A DNA stretch of 64,000 bases from Advenella kashmirensis W13003 (lineage in GTDB: Bacteria; Pseudomonadota; Gammaproteobacteria; Burkholderiales; Burkholderiaceae_B): positions 620,001-684,000 of the forward strand of contig NZ_KI650979.1 in assembly GCF_000506985.1 (NCBI RefSeq), in the 5' to 3' direction. How positions within the stretch are numbered: the first letter of the stretch is position 1; each line of letters starts with the position of its first letter. The notes beneath the pieces are model-generated. The model saw only the letters and a program-made list of their open reading frames with translations. It had not been told where the DNA came from and made no database searches. Both the position numbers and the translations under genes were made by a program. Positions 26,219 through 35,424 of this stretch are shown here, piece by piece.

Positions 26219-27085
26219 TTACGAACGCTCGCGGATCTGTATTGCCCGACCGTATATCGCCCGAGTCTCTTTGAATTGAGAGGGCGATACGCCCGTTACT
26301 TGCTTGAACTGTCGACTGAAGGCGCTGTGATCCGTATAGCCGCAGCGGGCGGAAATATCAGTGATTGTCAGATCTTGCGCCAGTAGTCGCAGCGCATGTT
26401 CCAGGCGGATTTTCTGGATAAACTGCAAGGGCGTCGTATGAAATATTTTCTTGAAATTGCGCTCCAGCTGTGACATTGACAACCCGGAAATATCAGCCAA
26501 TTGTTCCATGCGGATCACCTGATCAAAATGGGTCCGTACATAGGCCTCCACTTTCTCCAGGCGTTCGTTTGTGCCGGGCTGATTCAGTTCGTCGGACTGA
26601 ATATCAACCGATACACCCGCCATTGCGATAATGTCACCTGCCGCTCCATATATTGGCATCTTGTGTGTCAAACACCATCCAAGCTCACCAGAGCTGTAAA
26701 AATGCAATTCAAGTTTGTCCGCAATGCAATTGCCGGTTCGTAACACCTCATAATCCTGCTCTGTGTACTCATTGCCCTGACGGCTATTGAACACATCACG
26801 CGACGGCTTTCCCAATACATCCTCTACATTGTCCAGTCCGCAACGCTTTGCCAGCGTCTGATTAACCAATACGTATTCCGCTCGCGGATTTTTGATAAAA
26901 AACACGACGTTGGGTAAAGCATCAAGAATCGGAGCAAGAATGGATAAATGGTCTAACAAGTCCTTCAGATTTTGTGGACGAAAATTGCCCGCCACGGCAG
27001 TGACCAGCCGTTCAATGAGTGGTGCGTCAGGCCGCCAGCCTGAACGAGGCGGATTCCGGTTTGATTGAGTGTCTTCTTTTGCCAT
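26219..27085 (-). CDS. AraC-family regulator with PAS sensor domain
   Basis: A 288-residue protein: a PAS domain at about 45-160 (ILDALPNVVFFIKNPRAEYV; DVLGKPSRDVFN; CLTHKMPIYGAAGDIIAMAG) and a C-terminal AraC double helix-turn-helix (MEQLADISGLSMSQLERNFK; TITDISARCGYTDHSAFSRQ). It is divergent from the 4-hydroxyproline epimerase gene and is the obvious regulator of the hydroxyproline locus. PAS-AraC fusions are rarer than AraC with a cupin; the PAS signal is unknown. End of the coding region is 6 bases from queC's stop. Confidence 0.9.
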   Translation of the reverse strand: MAKEDTQSNRNPPRSGWRPDAPLIERLVTAVAGNFRPQNLKDLLDHLSILAPILDALPNVVFFIKNPRAEYVLVNQTLAKRCGLDNVEDVLGKPSRDVFNSRQGNEYTEQDYEVLRTGNCIADKLELHFYSSGELGWCLTHKMPIYGAAGDIIAMAGVSVDIQSDELNQPGTNERLEKVEAYVRTHFDQVIRMEQLADISGLSMSQLERNFKKIFHTTPLQFIQKIRLEHALRLLAQDLTITDISARCGYTDHSAFSRQFKQVTGVSPSQFKETRAIYGRAIQIRERS

Positions 27086-27271
27086 GTCTTCCTGTTATTT
27101 TGCCCGCGATGCAAAACTCACCTCCAAATACGGGGAAACCCCGACGCTTGCTCTGAGGGGCAGGCAACATCGATATTACCATCGGTGTCAGCCACTAGCT
27201 ATGCCGTTTCCAACGCGAAAATGAGGAAATCGGTCAAGACAGTTTTGGGGAATTGAATCAAGCTACTAGTG

Positions 27272-27288
27272 ATCGGTGACACATCACC
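27272..27288. promoter_or_regulatory. Candidate regulator site upstream of the epimerase gene
   Basis: ATCGGTGACACATCACC holds a short palindrome (GGTGA, 4-base spacer, TCACC). The first nine bases recur as ATCGGTGTC at 27181-27189. Direct repeats at this location suit an AraC-type activator; support is weak. Confidence 0.25.
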
Positions 27289-27319
27289 CCTCTTCACTAT
27301 CCAGGCAAATCAACGAATT

Positions 27320-28273
27320 ATGCAAGACCGTTATCAAAAGCTGCAGGTTATTGACTCTCATACCGAAGGCGAACCCACCCGAATGATATACCAGGGATTT
27401 CCGGATCTGGGCAAAGGATCCATGGCAGAGAAACTGGAGACTTTCAAAAGTCAGCACGACGCGCTGCGCCGGGCAATTATTCTTGAACCGCGTGGCAACG
27501 ACATTCTGGTCGGTGCGCTGTTGTGCGAACCTGTTAATCCAAAGGCAACTGCCGGCGTCATTTTTTTCAACAATAGCGGCTATCTTGGCATGTGCGGACA
27601 CGGAACGATCGGACTGGTGGCATCGCTTGCCTATCTGGGCCGTATCCAATCCGGAGAGCATCTGATCGAGACACCCGTGGGCGATGTTCATTGCACACTG
27701 CACGAAGATGGCAGCGTATCAGTACGCAACGTACGCTCATGGCGCTACCGTAAAGCGGTCACCGTGCAAGTGCCCGACATCGGCCCGGTAACAGGTGATA
27801 TTGCCTGGGGTGGAAACTGGTTCTTTCTGGTCAGCCAGAAATTGGAAGATATTTGTCTGGAAAACGCTGATCGTCTGACCCAGATCAGTTGGGCAATCCG
27901 ACAGGCGCTGAAAACGTCGGGCGTAAGCGGCCAGGATGGCGGTGAAATCGATCACATCGAGCTTTTCGGAGAGACCGACAAAGCGGATAGCCAGAGCTTT
28001 GTTCTGTGCCCTGGAAAAGCATACGACCGGTCGCCTTGCGGAACCGGCACCAGCGCCAAACTGGCATGTCTGGCCGCTGACCAACAGCTGCAACCGGGCC
28101 AGATCTGGCGCCAGGCCAGTGTGATCAGCAGCCAGTTCACCGCATATTATCATCCAGCTGACACCGGCCAGGGCATCATCCCTGTGATTCGAGGCAATGC
28201 CTATATCTGCGCCGAAAACTGCCTGGTTCTGGATCAACACGATCCTTTCAAATTCGGTATTACAGCATCATGA
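27320..28273 (+). CDS. 4-hydroxyproline 2-epimerase (proline racemase family)
   Basis: A 317-residue proline-racemase-family enzyme. Both catalytic cysteines are present (Cys92 in [10 protein letters not shown] and Cys240 in SPCGTGTSA), which marks racemases/epimerases rather than the dehydratases that carry Thr instead. The N terminus [11 protein letters not shown] is typical. It should interconvert trans-4-hydroxy-L-proline and cis-4-hydroxy-D-proline. The frame is open upstream to a GTG at 27269, but ATG at 27320 matches the family start; the ribosome site is poor. The next three genes supply the rest of the D-hydroxyproline pathway, which makes the assignment firm. Confidence 0.92.
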   Translation: MQDRYQKLQVIDSHTEGEPTRMIYQGFPDLGKGSMAEKLETFKSQHDALRRAIILEPRGNDILVGALLCEPVNPKATAGVIFFNNSGYLGMCGHGTIGLVASLAYLGRIQSGEHLIETPVGDVHCTLHEDGSVSVRNVRSWRYRKAVTVQVPDIGPVTGDIAWGGNWFFLVSQKLEDICLENADRLTQISWAIRQALKTSGVSGQDGGEIDHIELFGETDKADSQSFVLCPGKAYDRSPCGTGTSAKLACLAADQQLQPGQIWRQASVISSQFTAYYHPADTGQGIIPVIRGNAYICAENCLVLDQHDPFKFGITAS

Positions 28274-28328
28274 ACGAGATCGCGCCTGCCGTTGATGCGT
28301 ACTCACATTTGCGTCTGTGGATGAAATC

Positions 28329-29582
28329 ATGGCCGGCGTAAATGCACCTGATGCAGTCATCGTAATTGGTGCTGGCATTATTGGTTTGAGTGTGGCGATG
28401 CATCTGCAGTCTGCCGGCGTAAAAACGGTATTGCTCGATGCGCAAACTGCGGGGCGCGGCGCCACATACGGAAACGCGGGCCATATTGCCACAGAGCAGG
28501 TTTTTCCCATTGCAGATACAAGCATTCTGCGCCAATTACCACGCATGCTACTTGACCCCATGGGACCGCTCAGACTGGAATGGCGCTATCTTCCCAGAAT
28601 GACACCCTGGCTATTGCGGCTGGTTGCCAATATGCGCCCTGCGCGCGTCAATCACATTCATCATGCTTTACTCGCGTTGAATCAGAAAAGCCTGGACGCA
28701 TGGCAACAGTTTGCCCGCCGTTGGCAATTATCACAGTGGCTGCAAGTACAAGGCTCCCTGCTTACTGCCGAAAAACCTCAAAGCGTGCTGGCCCTGCAAC
28801 AACATGGCGCCAGACTCAACAGGCTGGGTATCACAAATGAATGGCTCGACGCCCAATCCCTCACCGAACGGGAACCGGCCCTGGCGCCAAGCCAGCTTGG
28901 TGCCCTGTTCTATCCGCACACAGGTCATGTGACAAATCTGGATGCCGTCGTCCGTCACTTGCGTACCACCTTTATACAGCTCGGCGGCGTGCTACGAGAA
29001 AATTGTGCCGTAGAACATGCCCAGGTCCATGCCGATCAAACGGTTATGCTGCATACCGCATGCGGACCCATGTCTGCAAAACAAGTCGTCCTGTGCGCTG
29101 GCGCCCATTCCAGAAAGCTGACCCGGGCCCTGACAGGTGTCGAGGTTCCGCTGGACACCGAGCGCGGTTATCACTTCATGTTGCCCAGCGAAACGTCCCG
29201 ATTATCCATTCCCGTCACGAGCGTTGACCGGCGCTTCATCATGACGCCGATGGATACCGGATTACGACTGGCAGGTACCGTTGAATTTGCAGGTTTGCAC
29301 GCTCCTGCAAACATGCAACGGGCGAGGCAGCTACTACAACTGGCCCAACCCATGCTGAATCTGCCGCTGGACAATACCAACGCCTCCACCTGGATGGGCT
29401 TGCGTCCTTCCATCGCAGATTCACTCCCGGTTATCGATCGCCAGGGGCCTGTGCTGCTCGCTTTTGGTCATCAGCATCTGGGGCTGACACAGGCCGCATT
29501 GACCGCACAGTTGATCGAGGCGCTTTATTTCAATTTCGATCCCGGCGTTGATATGCACCCCTATCGGTTACGCCGCTTTTAG
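28329..29582 (+). CDS. FAD-dependent D-hydroxyproline/D-amino acid dehydrogenase
   Basis: A DadA/DAO-type flavoprotein of about 417 residues. FAD motif VIVIGAGIIGLSVAMHLQ at the start, acidic residue in VLLDAQTAG, ATYGNAGHIATE typical of DadA, and a C-terminal FAD-contacting segment LLAFGHQHLGLTQAALTAQL. In the known pathway cis-4-hydroxy-D-proline is oxidised to 1-pyrroline-4-hydroxy-2-carboxylate; this gene's position between epimerase and deaminase supports that. The frame also has a GTG 12 bases upstream (28317); the ATG at 28329 is chosen. Confidence 0.88.
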   Translation: MAGVNAPDAVIVIGAGIIGLSVAMHLQSAGVKTVLLDAQTAGRGATYGNAGHIATEQVFPIADTSILRQLPRMLLDPMGPLRLEWRYLPRMTPWLLRLVANMRPARVNHIHHALLALNQKSLDAWQQFARRWQLSQWLQVQGSLLTAEKPQSVLALQQHGARLNRLGITNEWLDAQSLTEREPALAPSQLGALFYPHTGHVTNLDAVVRHLRTTFIQLGGVLRENCAVEHAQVHADQTVMLHTACGPMSAKQVVLCAGAHSRKLTRALTGVEVPLDTERGYHFMLPSETSRLSIPVTSVDRRFIMTPMDTGLRLAGTVEFAGLHAPANMQRARQLLQLAQPMLNLPLDNTNASTWMGLRPSIADSLPVIDRQGPVLLAFGHQHLGLTQAALTAQLIEALYFNFDPGVDMHPYRLRRF

Positions 29583-29609
29583 AACTTTTACTCAAATAGG
29601 AGAAACACG

Positions 29610-30473
29610 ATGAATCTGAATGGCATTCTGGTCCCCATGATCACCCCGTTCGATGAGAATAATGAAGTCGATGTCGATCGACTGCGTGAACTTGCGGACA
29701 CATATATTGAAAAAGGAGTAACCGGCCTGGTCGCTTGCGGCACGACAGGTGAATATTACACATTTTCCGAACAAGAACGCGCAACGGTCTTGCAAACCAT
29801 TGCAGACGCGGGCAAGGGCAAAGTCACGCTGATTGCGGGTATTAGTGATCTGTCTGCTGACACCGCCGTGCGCCGTGCCAAAGAAGCAAAGGCCTTGGGC
29901 TACGATGGCCTGATGCTCTCGGTTCCGCCGTATAGCCTGCCAGACCAGGAAGGCATTATCGCCTTTTTTGAACACGTGGCATCAGCAACGGATCTGCCCA
30001 TCATTATGTATAACTTTCCGGCAAGAGTCGGCGTTGATATCGAGTTTGATACGGTAGCCCGACTGGCCCGGCATCCAAATATCAAGGCTATCAAGGAAAG
30101 TAGCGGCAATTTCAGTCATGCCCTGCGCATGCTGCAAGCGAACTTCGATGATTTCCAGGTCATTTGCGGTTGTGATGATCAACCCGTTGACTATTTCTTC
30201 TGGGGTGCCCGCAGCTGGATCGCTGGCGCCGCCAATGTCTTTCCGCAAGAGCAGATTTCATTATTTAATGCCGCAATCAATGCCGACTGGGATAAGGCCA
30301 AACAAATTATGACAGCGATGTATCCGGCCATTCACTCTATGGAGTCAGGCAACTACAACCAGAAGGCCAAAGTCGGCTGCCTTCGCGGGGCGTTTAATGC
30401 AGGCAAGGTGCGACTGCCACTGACGAATCTGTCCGAGACAGAGGTTCAGGAATTTCTGGCGCTGCTGAAATAA
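29610..30473 (+). CDS. 1-pyrroline-4-hydroxy-2-carboxylate deaminase (DapA family)
   Basis: A 287-residue DapA/NAL-family aldolase. Motif GTTGE (44-48), Tyr134 in IIMYNFPAR and the Schiff-base Lys162 in IKAIKESSG are all present. The family includes dihydrodipicolinate synthase, but the setting after a D-hydroxyproline oxidase and before an aldehyde dehydrogenase suggests the enzyme that converts 1-pyrroline-4-hydroxy-2-carboxylate to alpha-ketoglutarate semialdehyde with release of ammonia. AGGAG lies upstream of the ATG. Substrate assignment is by context. Confidence 0.87.
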   Translation: MNLNGILVPMITPFDENNEVDVDRLRELADTYIEKGVTGLVACGTTGEYYTFSEQERATVLQTIADAGKGKVTLIAGISDLSADTAVRRAKEAKALGYDGLMLSVPPYSLPDQEGIIAFFEHVASATDLPIIMYNFPARVGVDIEFDTVARLARHPNIKAIKESSGNFSHALRMLQANFDDFQVICGCDDQPVDYFFWGARSWIAGAANVFPQEQISLFNAAINADWDKAKQIMTAMYPAIHSMESGNYNQKAKVGCLRGAFNAGKVRLPLTNLSETEVQEFLALLK

Positions 30474-30486
30474 TCGGAGATACCTC

Positions 30487-31968
30487 ATGACCGTAAACAA
30501 GGAGACGATATTTACGCAAGCGGCCCAGGGCAAACTCTGGGCGGGCCATCTGATTCCAGGCCATCAGGCAGGCTCTGATACATTGGAATCCCGCAGCCCG
30601 ATTGATAACACGGTTATTGGCCATATTGCCGATGGCGACATCGAGTGTGTGAATGCAGCCGTTACCGCTGCACGGGATACTTTTGCATCAGGGCAATGGA
30701 GTGACCTTTCGCCTGCCGACCGCAAGCAAATTATGTTGCGCTGGGCACGATTGCTGGAAGAACACAAAGAGGAATTGGCAGCACTCGATTGTGTTGACGC
30801 CGGAAAACCTATCACCGAATGTCTCAACACTGATTTGCCGGCCACGATTGAAACGTTTTACTGGTATGCAGAAGCAATCGACAAACTGTTCGACAAGATC
30901 GCCCCCACCGGCAAGGACGCATTGGGCTTGATCGTCAAGGAACCGATAGGGGTGGTCGGCGTGGTTCTGCCGTGGAACTTCCCAGCCCAAATGTTTGCAT
31001 GGAAAGTTGCACCGGCCCTGACAGCAGGCAATAGCGTCATCGTCAAACCTGCAGAATTGACGTCGCTGAGTGCCTATCGCATGGTCCAGCTTGCACACGA
31101 GGCGGGAGTCCCGCAAGGCGCGCTCACGCTGGTTTGCGGTCTTGGTGAGAAAGTAGGCGAAGCATTGGGCCGCCATGAAGACGTCGATATGGTGTCGTTC
31201 ACGGGCTCTACAGAAGTGGGCCGCTATTTTCTGCAATATTCGGCACAGAGCAACCTGAAGGAAATCGTGCTCGAATGCGGAGGAAAAAGCCCACAAATCG
31301 TTTTTGAAGATGCCGATCTGGACGCCGCTGTTCCTTCCATACTGGCCGCAGCATTCTGGAATATGAGCGAAAATTGCAGTTGTGGCTCCAGACTGATTGT
31401 TGAAGCGTCGATCAAAAACCAATTGCTGACTCGGCTCAAGGCGGGACTGGCAGAATGGAAACTCGGCGACCCGCGAGACGAAGCCGTCTCCATCGGCCCC
31501 ATGATCGAACAAGCCCATTTCGAAAAAGTAAAAGCCTATATCACCAAGACAACGGATCAGGGAGGCACTCTGGTTGCCGGCGGCAAAATGTACCCGGACC
31601 TCGGCAGTGGATGGTATATCGAGCCCACCATTTTTGACAATATCACACCTGACATGTCCCTTTTCCAGGAGGAAGTCTTCGGCCCCTTATTGGCCGTTAC
31701 CACTTTCAGCACGGACGACGAAGCGATCACGCTGGCGAATCACTCATCGTATGGACTGGCAGCCTCCTTTTATACCGCGAGCCTGAAACGGGCTCATCGA
31801 GTTGCCAGGGCAATTCGGGCCGGCACGGTATCTGTCAATGGTTTCTCGGAAGGCAGCATCGCCACGCCTTTCGGCGGCTATAAACAATCCGGATTTGGTG
31901 GACGTGACAAGGGACTGGAAGCGCTCGATCAGTATCTGCAAACAAAGACCATCTGGTATGTAAATTAA
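30487..31968 (+). CDS. Aldehyde dehydrogenase, likely alpha-ketoglutarate semialdehyde dehydrogenase
   Basis: A 493-residue ALDH related to the PuuC/gamma-aminobutyraldehyde group. It carries GVVGVVLPWNFPAQMFAWK, FTGSTEVGRYFL, LECGGKSPQIVFEDADL (glutamate), SENCSCGSRLIVE (catalytic cysteine) and EEVFGPLLAVTTF. In this operon it would oxidise the semialdehyde from the deaminase to 2-oxoglutarate, delivering carbon to the TCA cycle. It begins 13 bases after the deaminase gene. PuuC-type substrates cannot be ruled out by sequence alone. Confidence 0.9.
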   Translation: MTVNKETIFTQAAQGKLWAGHLIPGHQAGSDTLESRSPIDNTVIGHIADGDIECVNAAVTAARDTFASGQWSDLSPADRKQIMLRWARLLEEHKEELAALDCVDAGKPITECLNTDLPATIETFYWYAEAIDKLFDKIAPTGKDALGLIVKEPIGVVGVVLPWNFPAQMFAWKVAPALTAGNSVIVKPAELTSLSAYRMVQLAHEAGVPQGALTLVCGLGEKVGEALGRHEDVDMVSFTGSTEVGRYFLQYSAQSNLKEIVLECGGKSPQIVFEDADLDAAVPSILAAAFWNMSENCSCGSRLIVEASIKNQLLTRLKAGLAEWKLGDPRDEAVSIGPMIEQAHFEKVKAYITKTTDQGGTLVAGGKMYPDLGSGWYIEPTIFDNITPDMSLFQEEVFGPLLAVTTFSTDDEAITLANHSSYGLAASFYTASLKRAHRVARAIRAGTVSVNGFSEGSIATPFGGYKQSGFGGRDKGLEALDQYLQTKTIWYVN

Positions 31969-31981
31969 CAAATCAAGCTTG

Positions 31982-32015
31982 GGGCAGGCCGCAATCCGCT
32001 GGTCTGCCCTTTATT
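31982..32015 (+). terminator. Terminator-like hairpin between aldehyde dehydrogenase and symporter genes
   Basis: GGGCAGGCC, ten-base loop, GGTCTGCCC (one G-U pair), then TTTATT. It may end most transcripts after the catabolic operon or attenuate read-through into the symporter gene. Confidence 0.6.
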
Positions 32016-32089
32016 CATCGGTCATAACCTGCCCGTCAGAAAAACAGGATGACACACCGTATGCTATCGCACAAAAGGAGAAATCTGTT

Positions 32090-33556
32090 ATGGAGAAGCT
32101 TGTCGAGACGATCGTCAGCTATATTTGGGGAGACGCCCTGGTATATCTTGCATTGGGGGTCGGGCTGTACTTCACGGTCGTTACCCGTGCAGTGCAGTTC
32201 AGATATTTTTTTGAAATGATCCGACTGCTGCGTGAACGCAAGGAGTCGGCGGACGGTATTTCATCCTTTCAGGCATTTTGCATGGCACTTTCCGGTCGCG
32301 TGGGCGTCGGAAATATCGCCGGTGTCGCAACAGCCATTGCGGCGGGCGGACCTGGCGCTGTATTCTGGATGATCGTCATGGCCTTGCTGGGCGGTGCCAG
32401 CGCCTTCATCGAATCCACTTTGGCGCAAGTATATAAAGAGCGTGCAGATAACCAGTACCGAGGAGGCTCCCCTTACTATATTGAAAAAGGGCTGGGACTC
32501 AAATCCTTCGCAGTACTGGCTGCCAGCGTCATTTGTCTCTCCTATGGCGTGTTGGTTCCAGGCATCCAGGCCAATACCATCGCTGAGTCCTTTTCCACCG
32601 CCTTTCAAATTCCGTCGTATATTACCGGCATCATCATCGTGGTCCTGCTGGGCGTGATCATCTTCGGCGGCGTAAAGCGCATTGCCCGCGTTGCCGACAA
32701 GGTCGTGCCCATCATGGCGATTGCCTATATCATCCTGATGTTCACCATATTGGGAGCGAATGTAGAAAAAATTCCCGCATTACTACAGTTGATCATCAGT
32801 AGCGCCTTTGGCACCCATGCGATTTTCGGCGGGATTGTCGGCACCGCCATTTCCTGGGGCGTACGCAGGGCTGTCTTTTCCAATGTTGCCGGTGCGGGCG
32901 AAGCGACCTTTAGCTCTGCGGCCGCCGAAGTGTCTCACCCTGCAAAACAGGGACTGGTGCAGGCATTTTCTGTTTATATTGACACAGTAGTGGTTTGCAC
33001 ATCCACCGCATTGATGATTTTGATTACCGGCATGTACAACGTCATACCACCCGGATTATCTTCCCCACTGGTAGAACACGTGCCCGGCCTGGTTGCCGGC
33101 ACAGCCTATACCCAGGCTGCTGTCTCGACCGTATTTGCTGACTATGGCAGCGGATTTGTTGCCATCGCGATATTCCTGTTTGCCTTTACAACGTTAATGG
33201 CCTACTACTACATCGCCGAAACCACCATGGTGTATCTGGATAGCAAATTGCGATACCCAGTGCTTAAGTTTCTACTGAAAATCGTCTTTCTTGTGGTCGT
33301 TTATCTGGGTAGCGTGGAATCGGTCAGCCTGATGTGGGGATTGGGTGACATTGGCTTTGGCAGTATGTGCTATCTGAACTTCATTGCCATTCTGCTGTTG
33401 AGCAAAAAGGCGCTGAAAGTACTAAACGATTATGATCGACAGAAAAAAGCAGGGATTGATCCGGTTTTTGACCCGAAGGCTGCCGGTATTGATGGCGCCG
33501 AGTTCTGGATCGAATACTCGAATCATACCGTTACATCTCCTCATTATTCCAAATGA
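32090..33556 (+). CDS. AGCS-family sodium:alanine (amino acid) symporter
   Basis: A membrane protein of 488 residues with about ten or eleven transmembrane segments and the AGCS signature GRVGVGNIAGVATAIAAGGPGAVFWM, later GGSPYYIEKGLG and the SNVAGAGEATFSSAAAE loop. These carriers import neutral amino acids with Na+. The ATG at 32090 follows AAAAGGAG, whereas the frame is open upstream without a site. Lying directly after hydroxyproline-catabolism genes it is a candidate hydroxyproline/proline importer; this is inference, as most family members carry alanine or glycine. Confidence 0.9.
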   Translation: MEKLVETIVSYIWGDALVYLALGVGLYFTVVTRAVQFRYFFEMIRLLRERKESADGISSFQAFCMALSGRVGVGNIAGVATAIAAGGPGAVFWMIVMALLGGASAFIESTLAQVYKERADNQYRGGSPYYIEKGLGLKSFAVLAASVICLSYGVLVPGIQANTIAESFSTAFQIPSYITGIIIVVLLGVIIFGGVKRIARVADKVVPIMAIAYIILMFTILGANVEKIPALLQLIISSAFGTHAIFGGIVGTAISWGVRRAVFSNVAGAGEATFSSAAAEVSHPAKQGLVQAFSVYIDTVVVCTSTALMILITGMYNVIPPGLSSPLVEHVPGLVAGTAYTQAAVSTVFADYGSGFVAIAIFLFAFTTLMAYYYIAETTMVYLDSKLRYPVLKFLLKIVFLVVVYLGSVESVSLMWGLGDIGFGSMCYLNFIAILLLSKKALKVLNDYDRQKKAGIDPVFDPKAAGIDGAEFWIEYSNHTVTSPHYSK

Positions 33557-33690
33557 AATCACGCATAAATTGGTGTTAGTATGAAAAATCCATTGGTGCT
33601 GCAGGACTCAGTTTTTCACACCAACCTGTCGCAACGGGCATTTTCAGGTATTTGTATTGCCTGTCGCCGTTAAAGAAAGGAGTTTCATAT

Positions 33691-34176
33691 ATGCGTAACA
33701 CATTCTTGAGAAGCAAAACCGCCGCCGCTTGTTTTGCAGTCACTGCCAGCCTTGGCTCTGCGATGTTTCTCGCCAATACGGCAGCAGCCCAGAACATGAA
33801 CCAGGGCACCAATCAGACGATGGAACAAGGCGCCCAAGACGCTCCATCCGCGAGTGGGCAAGCCATGCCACAAGGTAATATGCCTGCCGCTGGCGGCGAG
33901 ATTTCCCAGGATCAACTGACCAAACTGGATATGAACAAGGATGGCGCAGTGGGCAGAGAGGAATATGACCAGGCCATGTCAGCCGCGTTCAAGAATCTGG
34001 ATAAGAACAGCGACAACACACTGACTGCCGAAGAAGTGGGAACCATCCTGACGCCTGAGCAGTTTGCTGCCGTAGATGCCAATAAGGACGGCAAGATCAG
34101 TCATGATGAAATGACGTCACAAGTGGGTAACGACTTTGCCGCAGCTGACACGAACAAAGACGGCCAGCTCAAATAA
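33691..34176 (+). CDS. Secreted EF-hand calcium-binding protein
   Basis: A 161-residue protein with a signal peptide (MRNTFLRSKTAAACFAVTAS, cleaved about AAAQN), a low-complexity Gln/Asn/Met/Ala region to about residue 75, then four EF-hand loops: DMNKDGAVGREE, DKNSDNTLTAEE, DANKDGKISHDE and a partial DTNKDGQLK at the very end. The even spacing shows two pairs, the last truncated after the loop. It is likely a periplasmic calcium buffer or sensor. The AAAGGAG before the ATG at 33691 settles the start. It precedes the DUF4105 gene by 225 bases and a terminator. Confidence 0.88.
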   Translation: MRNTFLRSKTAAACFAVTASLGSAMFLANTAAAQNMNQGTNQTMEQGAQDAPSASGQAMPQGNMPAAGGEISQDQLTKLDMNKDGAVGREEYDQAMSAAFKNLDKNSDNTLTAEEVGTILTPEQFAAVDANKDGKISHDEMTSQVGNDFAAADTNKDGQLK

Positions 34177-34253
34177 TCACAATTCAATACCGGATATAAG
34201 CCTTTTATATTTGGTAAACTGGACCAATAGCCAAGCGAATTAGGCAACCAATA

Positions 34254-34291
34254 ATCCATGCTCTCTTTGCAAGAGAGACATGGATTTTTTT
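34254..34291 (+). terminator. Strong Rho-independent terminator after the EF-hand gene
   Basis: ATCCATGCTCTCTT, loop TGC, AAGAGAG-A-CATGGAT (one bulged A), then seven T residues. A textbook terminator; it separates the EF-hand gene from the DUF4105 gene. Confidence 0.9.
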
Positions 34292-34401
34292 CGGTCTGAT
34301 CCGCCCCGACAATGTTGACGTACTTTCGTCGTACCACTACACGCGCATCTTTGCCGGATCGTGAAATTATTGTAATATGACTCACCTCTTCTCCTCTGGC
34401 A

Positions 34402-35418
34402 ATGATCAAAATGACAATAACGCTGGCACTGGTTGTCGCGATTTTTTTTGCGTGGGGCGCATTGGCGCTGTGGGTCCAGTTCTCTCGAAATAAAGTACGC
34501 CAGGGATCGCTGATTGGACTTTGGACGCTGGTGAGCGCTTTCTTGCTCATTACGATCCTCGTACCGCTAAACACCACAGTACAAACCATCGCCAGCATCG
34601 CATTCGCGCTTTCCGTGCTGGCGCTTGGGTACTGGTGGCGAGGCATTCAGCCCTCCAATAATCGCGCCTGGATACCCGAAGTATCCCGTCAAACCCAGGG
34701 AAAAATCGACGGTAATAGCGTCACAATAGAAAATGTGCGCAATTTCGTCTGGCATCAGCCCGAGCAGTTCACCCAACGCTGGGAAACGCGTGAATATGAT
34801 CTGAGCAGGCTGGCTTCTGTCGACCTCGCTTTGTCCTATTGGAGCGGCCCCGCCATTGCCCATGCATTGGTATCTTTTGGCTTTGGCAACGACGAGTATC
34901 TGGTGTTTTCAGTTGAAATTCGCCGCAAGCAGGGAGATGCTTTCTCTGAACTGGGTGGTTTTTTCAAGATGTATGAACTCAGTATTGTTGCCGCAGACGA
35001 ACGGGATGTCCTCTTTGTACGCAGCAATATCCGGCAGGAAGACTGCTATCTATATCGAATCCAGATGGATGCCGCCGCAAGGCACTCGCTCTTTCTGGCG
35101 TATCTCGACGAAGCCAATCATCTCGTGCACACACCACGCTACTACCACACGATCACAGCCAATTGCACGACATTGATTTTCCGGATGATGGACCGCATTG
35201 TACCCGGACTGCCGCTGGACTATCGGCTGTTGGTATCGGGTTATCTTCCCGAATACCTGTACAAAATGCAGGCTTTGCAAGGGGCAGACTCAGTCGCAGA
35301 ATACCGCAGGCGCGGCTACTATTCTGATCGTGCCAAGGCAAATGCCGATATTGATCAATATTCCCGGGTGATCAGGGAAGGCGTACCAGGCATCCCTGAA
35401 AAGACCGCCCACCCGTGA
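34402..35418 (+). CDS. DUF4105 (Lnb-type) putative membrane-anchored permuted papain-like protein
   Basis: A 338-residue protein. Two or three hydrophobic segments at the N terminus (about 4-24, 37-56, 60-77) anchor it in the membrane; the rest is the DUF4105 domain. Its hallmark residues are visible as His154 in GPAIAHALVSFGF and Cys255 in HTITANCTTLIFR, with the family segments DEYLVFSVEIRRK, GGFFKMYELSIVAADERD and YLYRI. His before Cys is the order of circularly permuted papain-like folds. Some DUF4105 proteins are thought to act on envelope lipoproteins or peptidoglycan; the reaction is not known. Convergent, 6 bases apart, with the HdeD-like fusion gene. Confidence 0.85.
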   Translation: MIKMTITLALVVAIFFAWGALALWVQFSRNKVRQGSLIGLWTLVSAFLLITILVPLNTTVQTIASIAFALSVLALGYWWRGIQPSNNRAWIPEVSRQTQGKIDGNSVTIENVRNFVWHQPEQFTQRWETREYDLSRLASVDLALSYWSGPAIAHALVSFGFGNDEYLVFSVEIRRKQGDAFSELGGFFKMYELSIVAADERDVLFVRSNIRQEDCYLYRIQMDAAARHSLFLAYLDEANHLVHTPRYYHTITANCTTLIFRMMDRIVPGLPLDYRLLVSGYLPEYLYKMQALQGADSVAEYRRRGYYSDRAKANADIDQYSRVIREGVPGIPEKTAHP

Positions 35419-35424
35419 TGGCAT

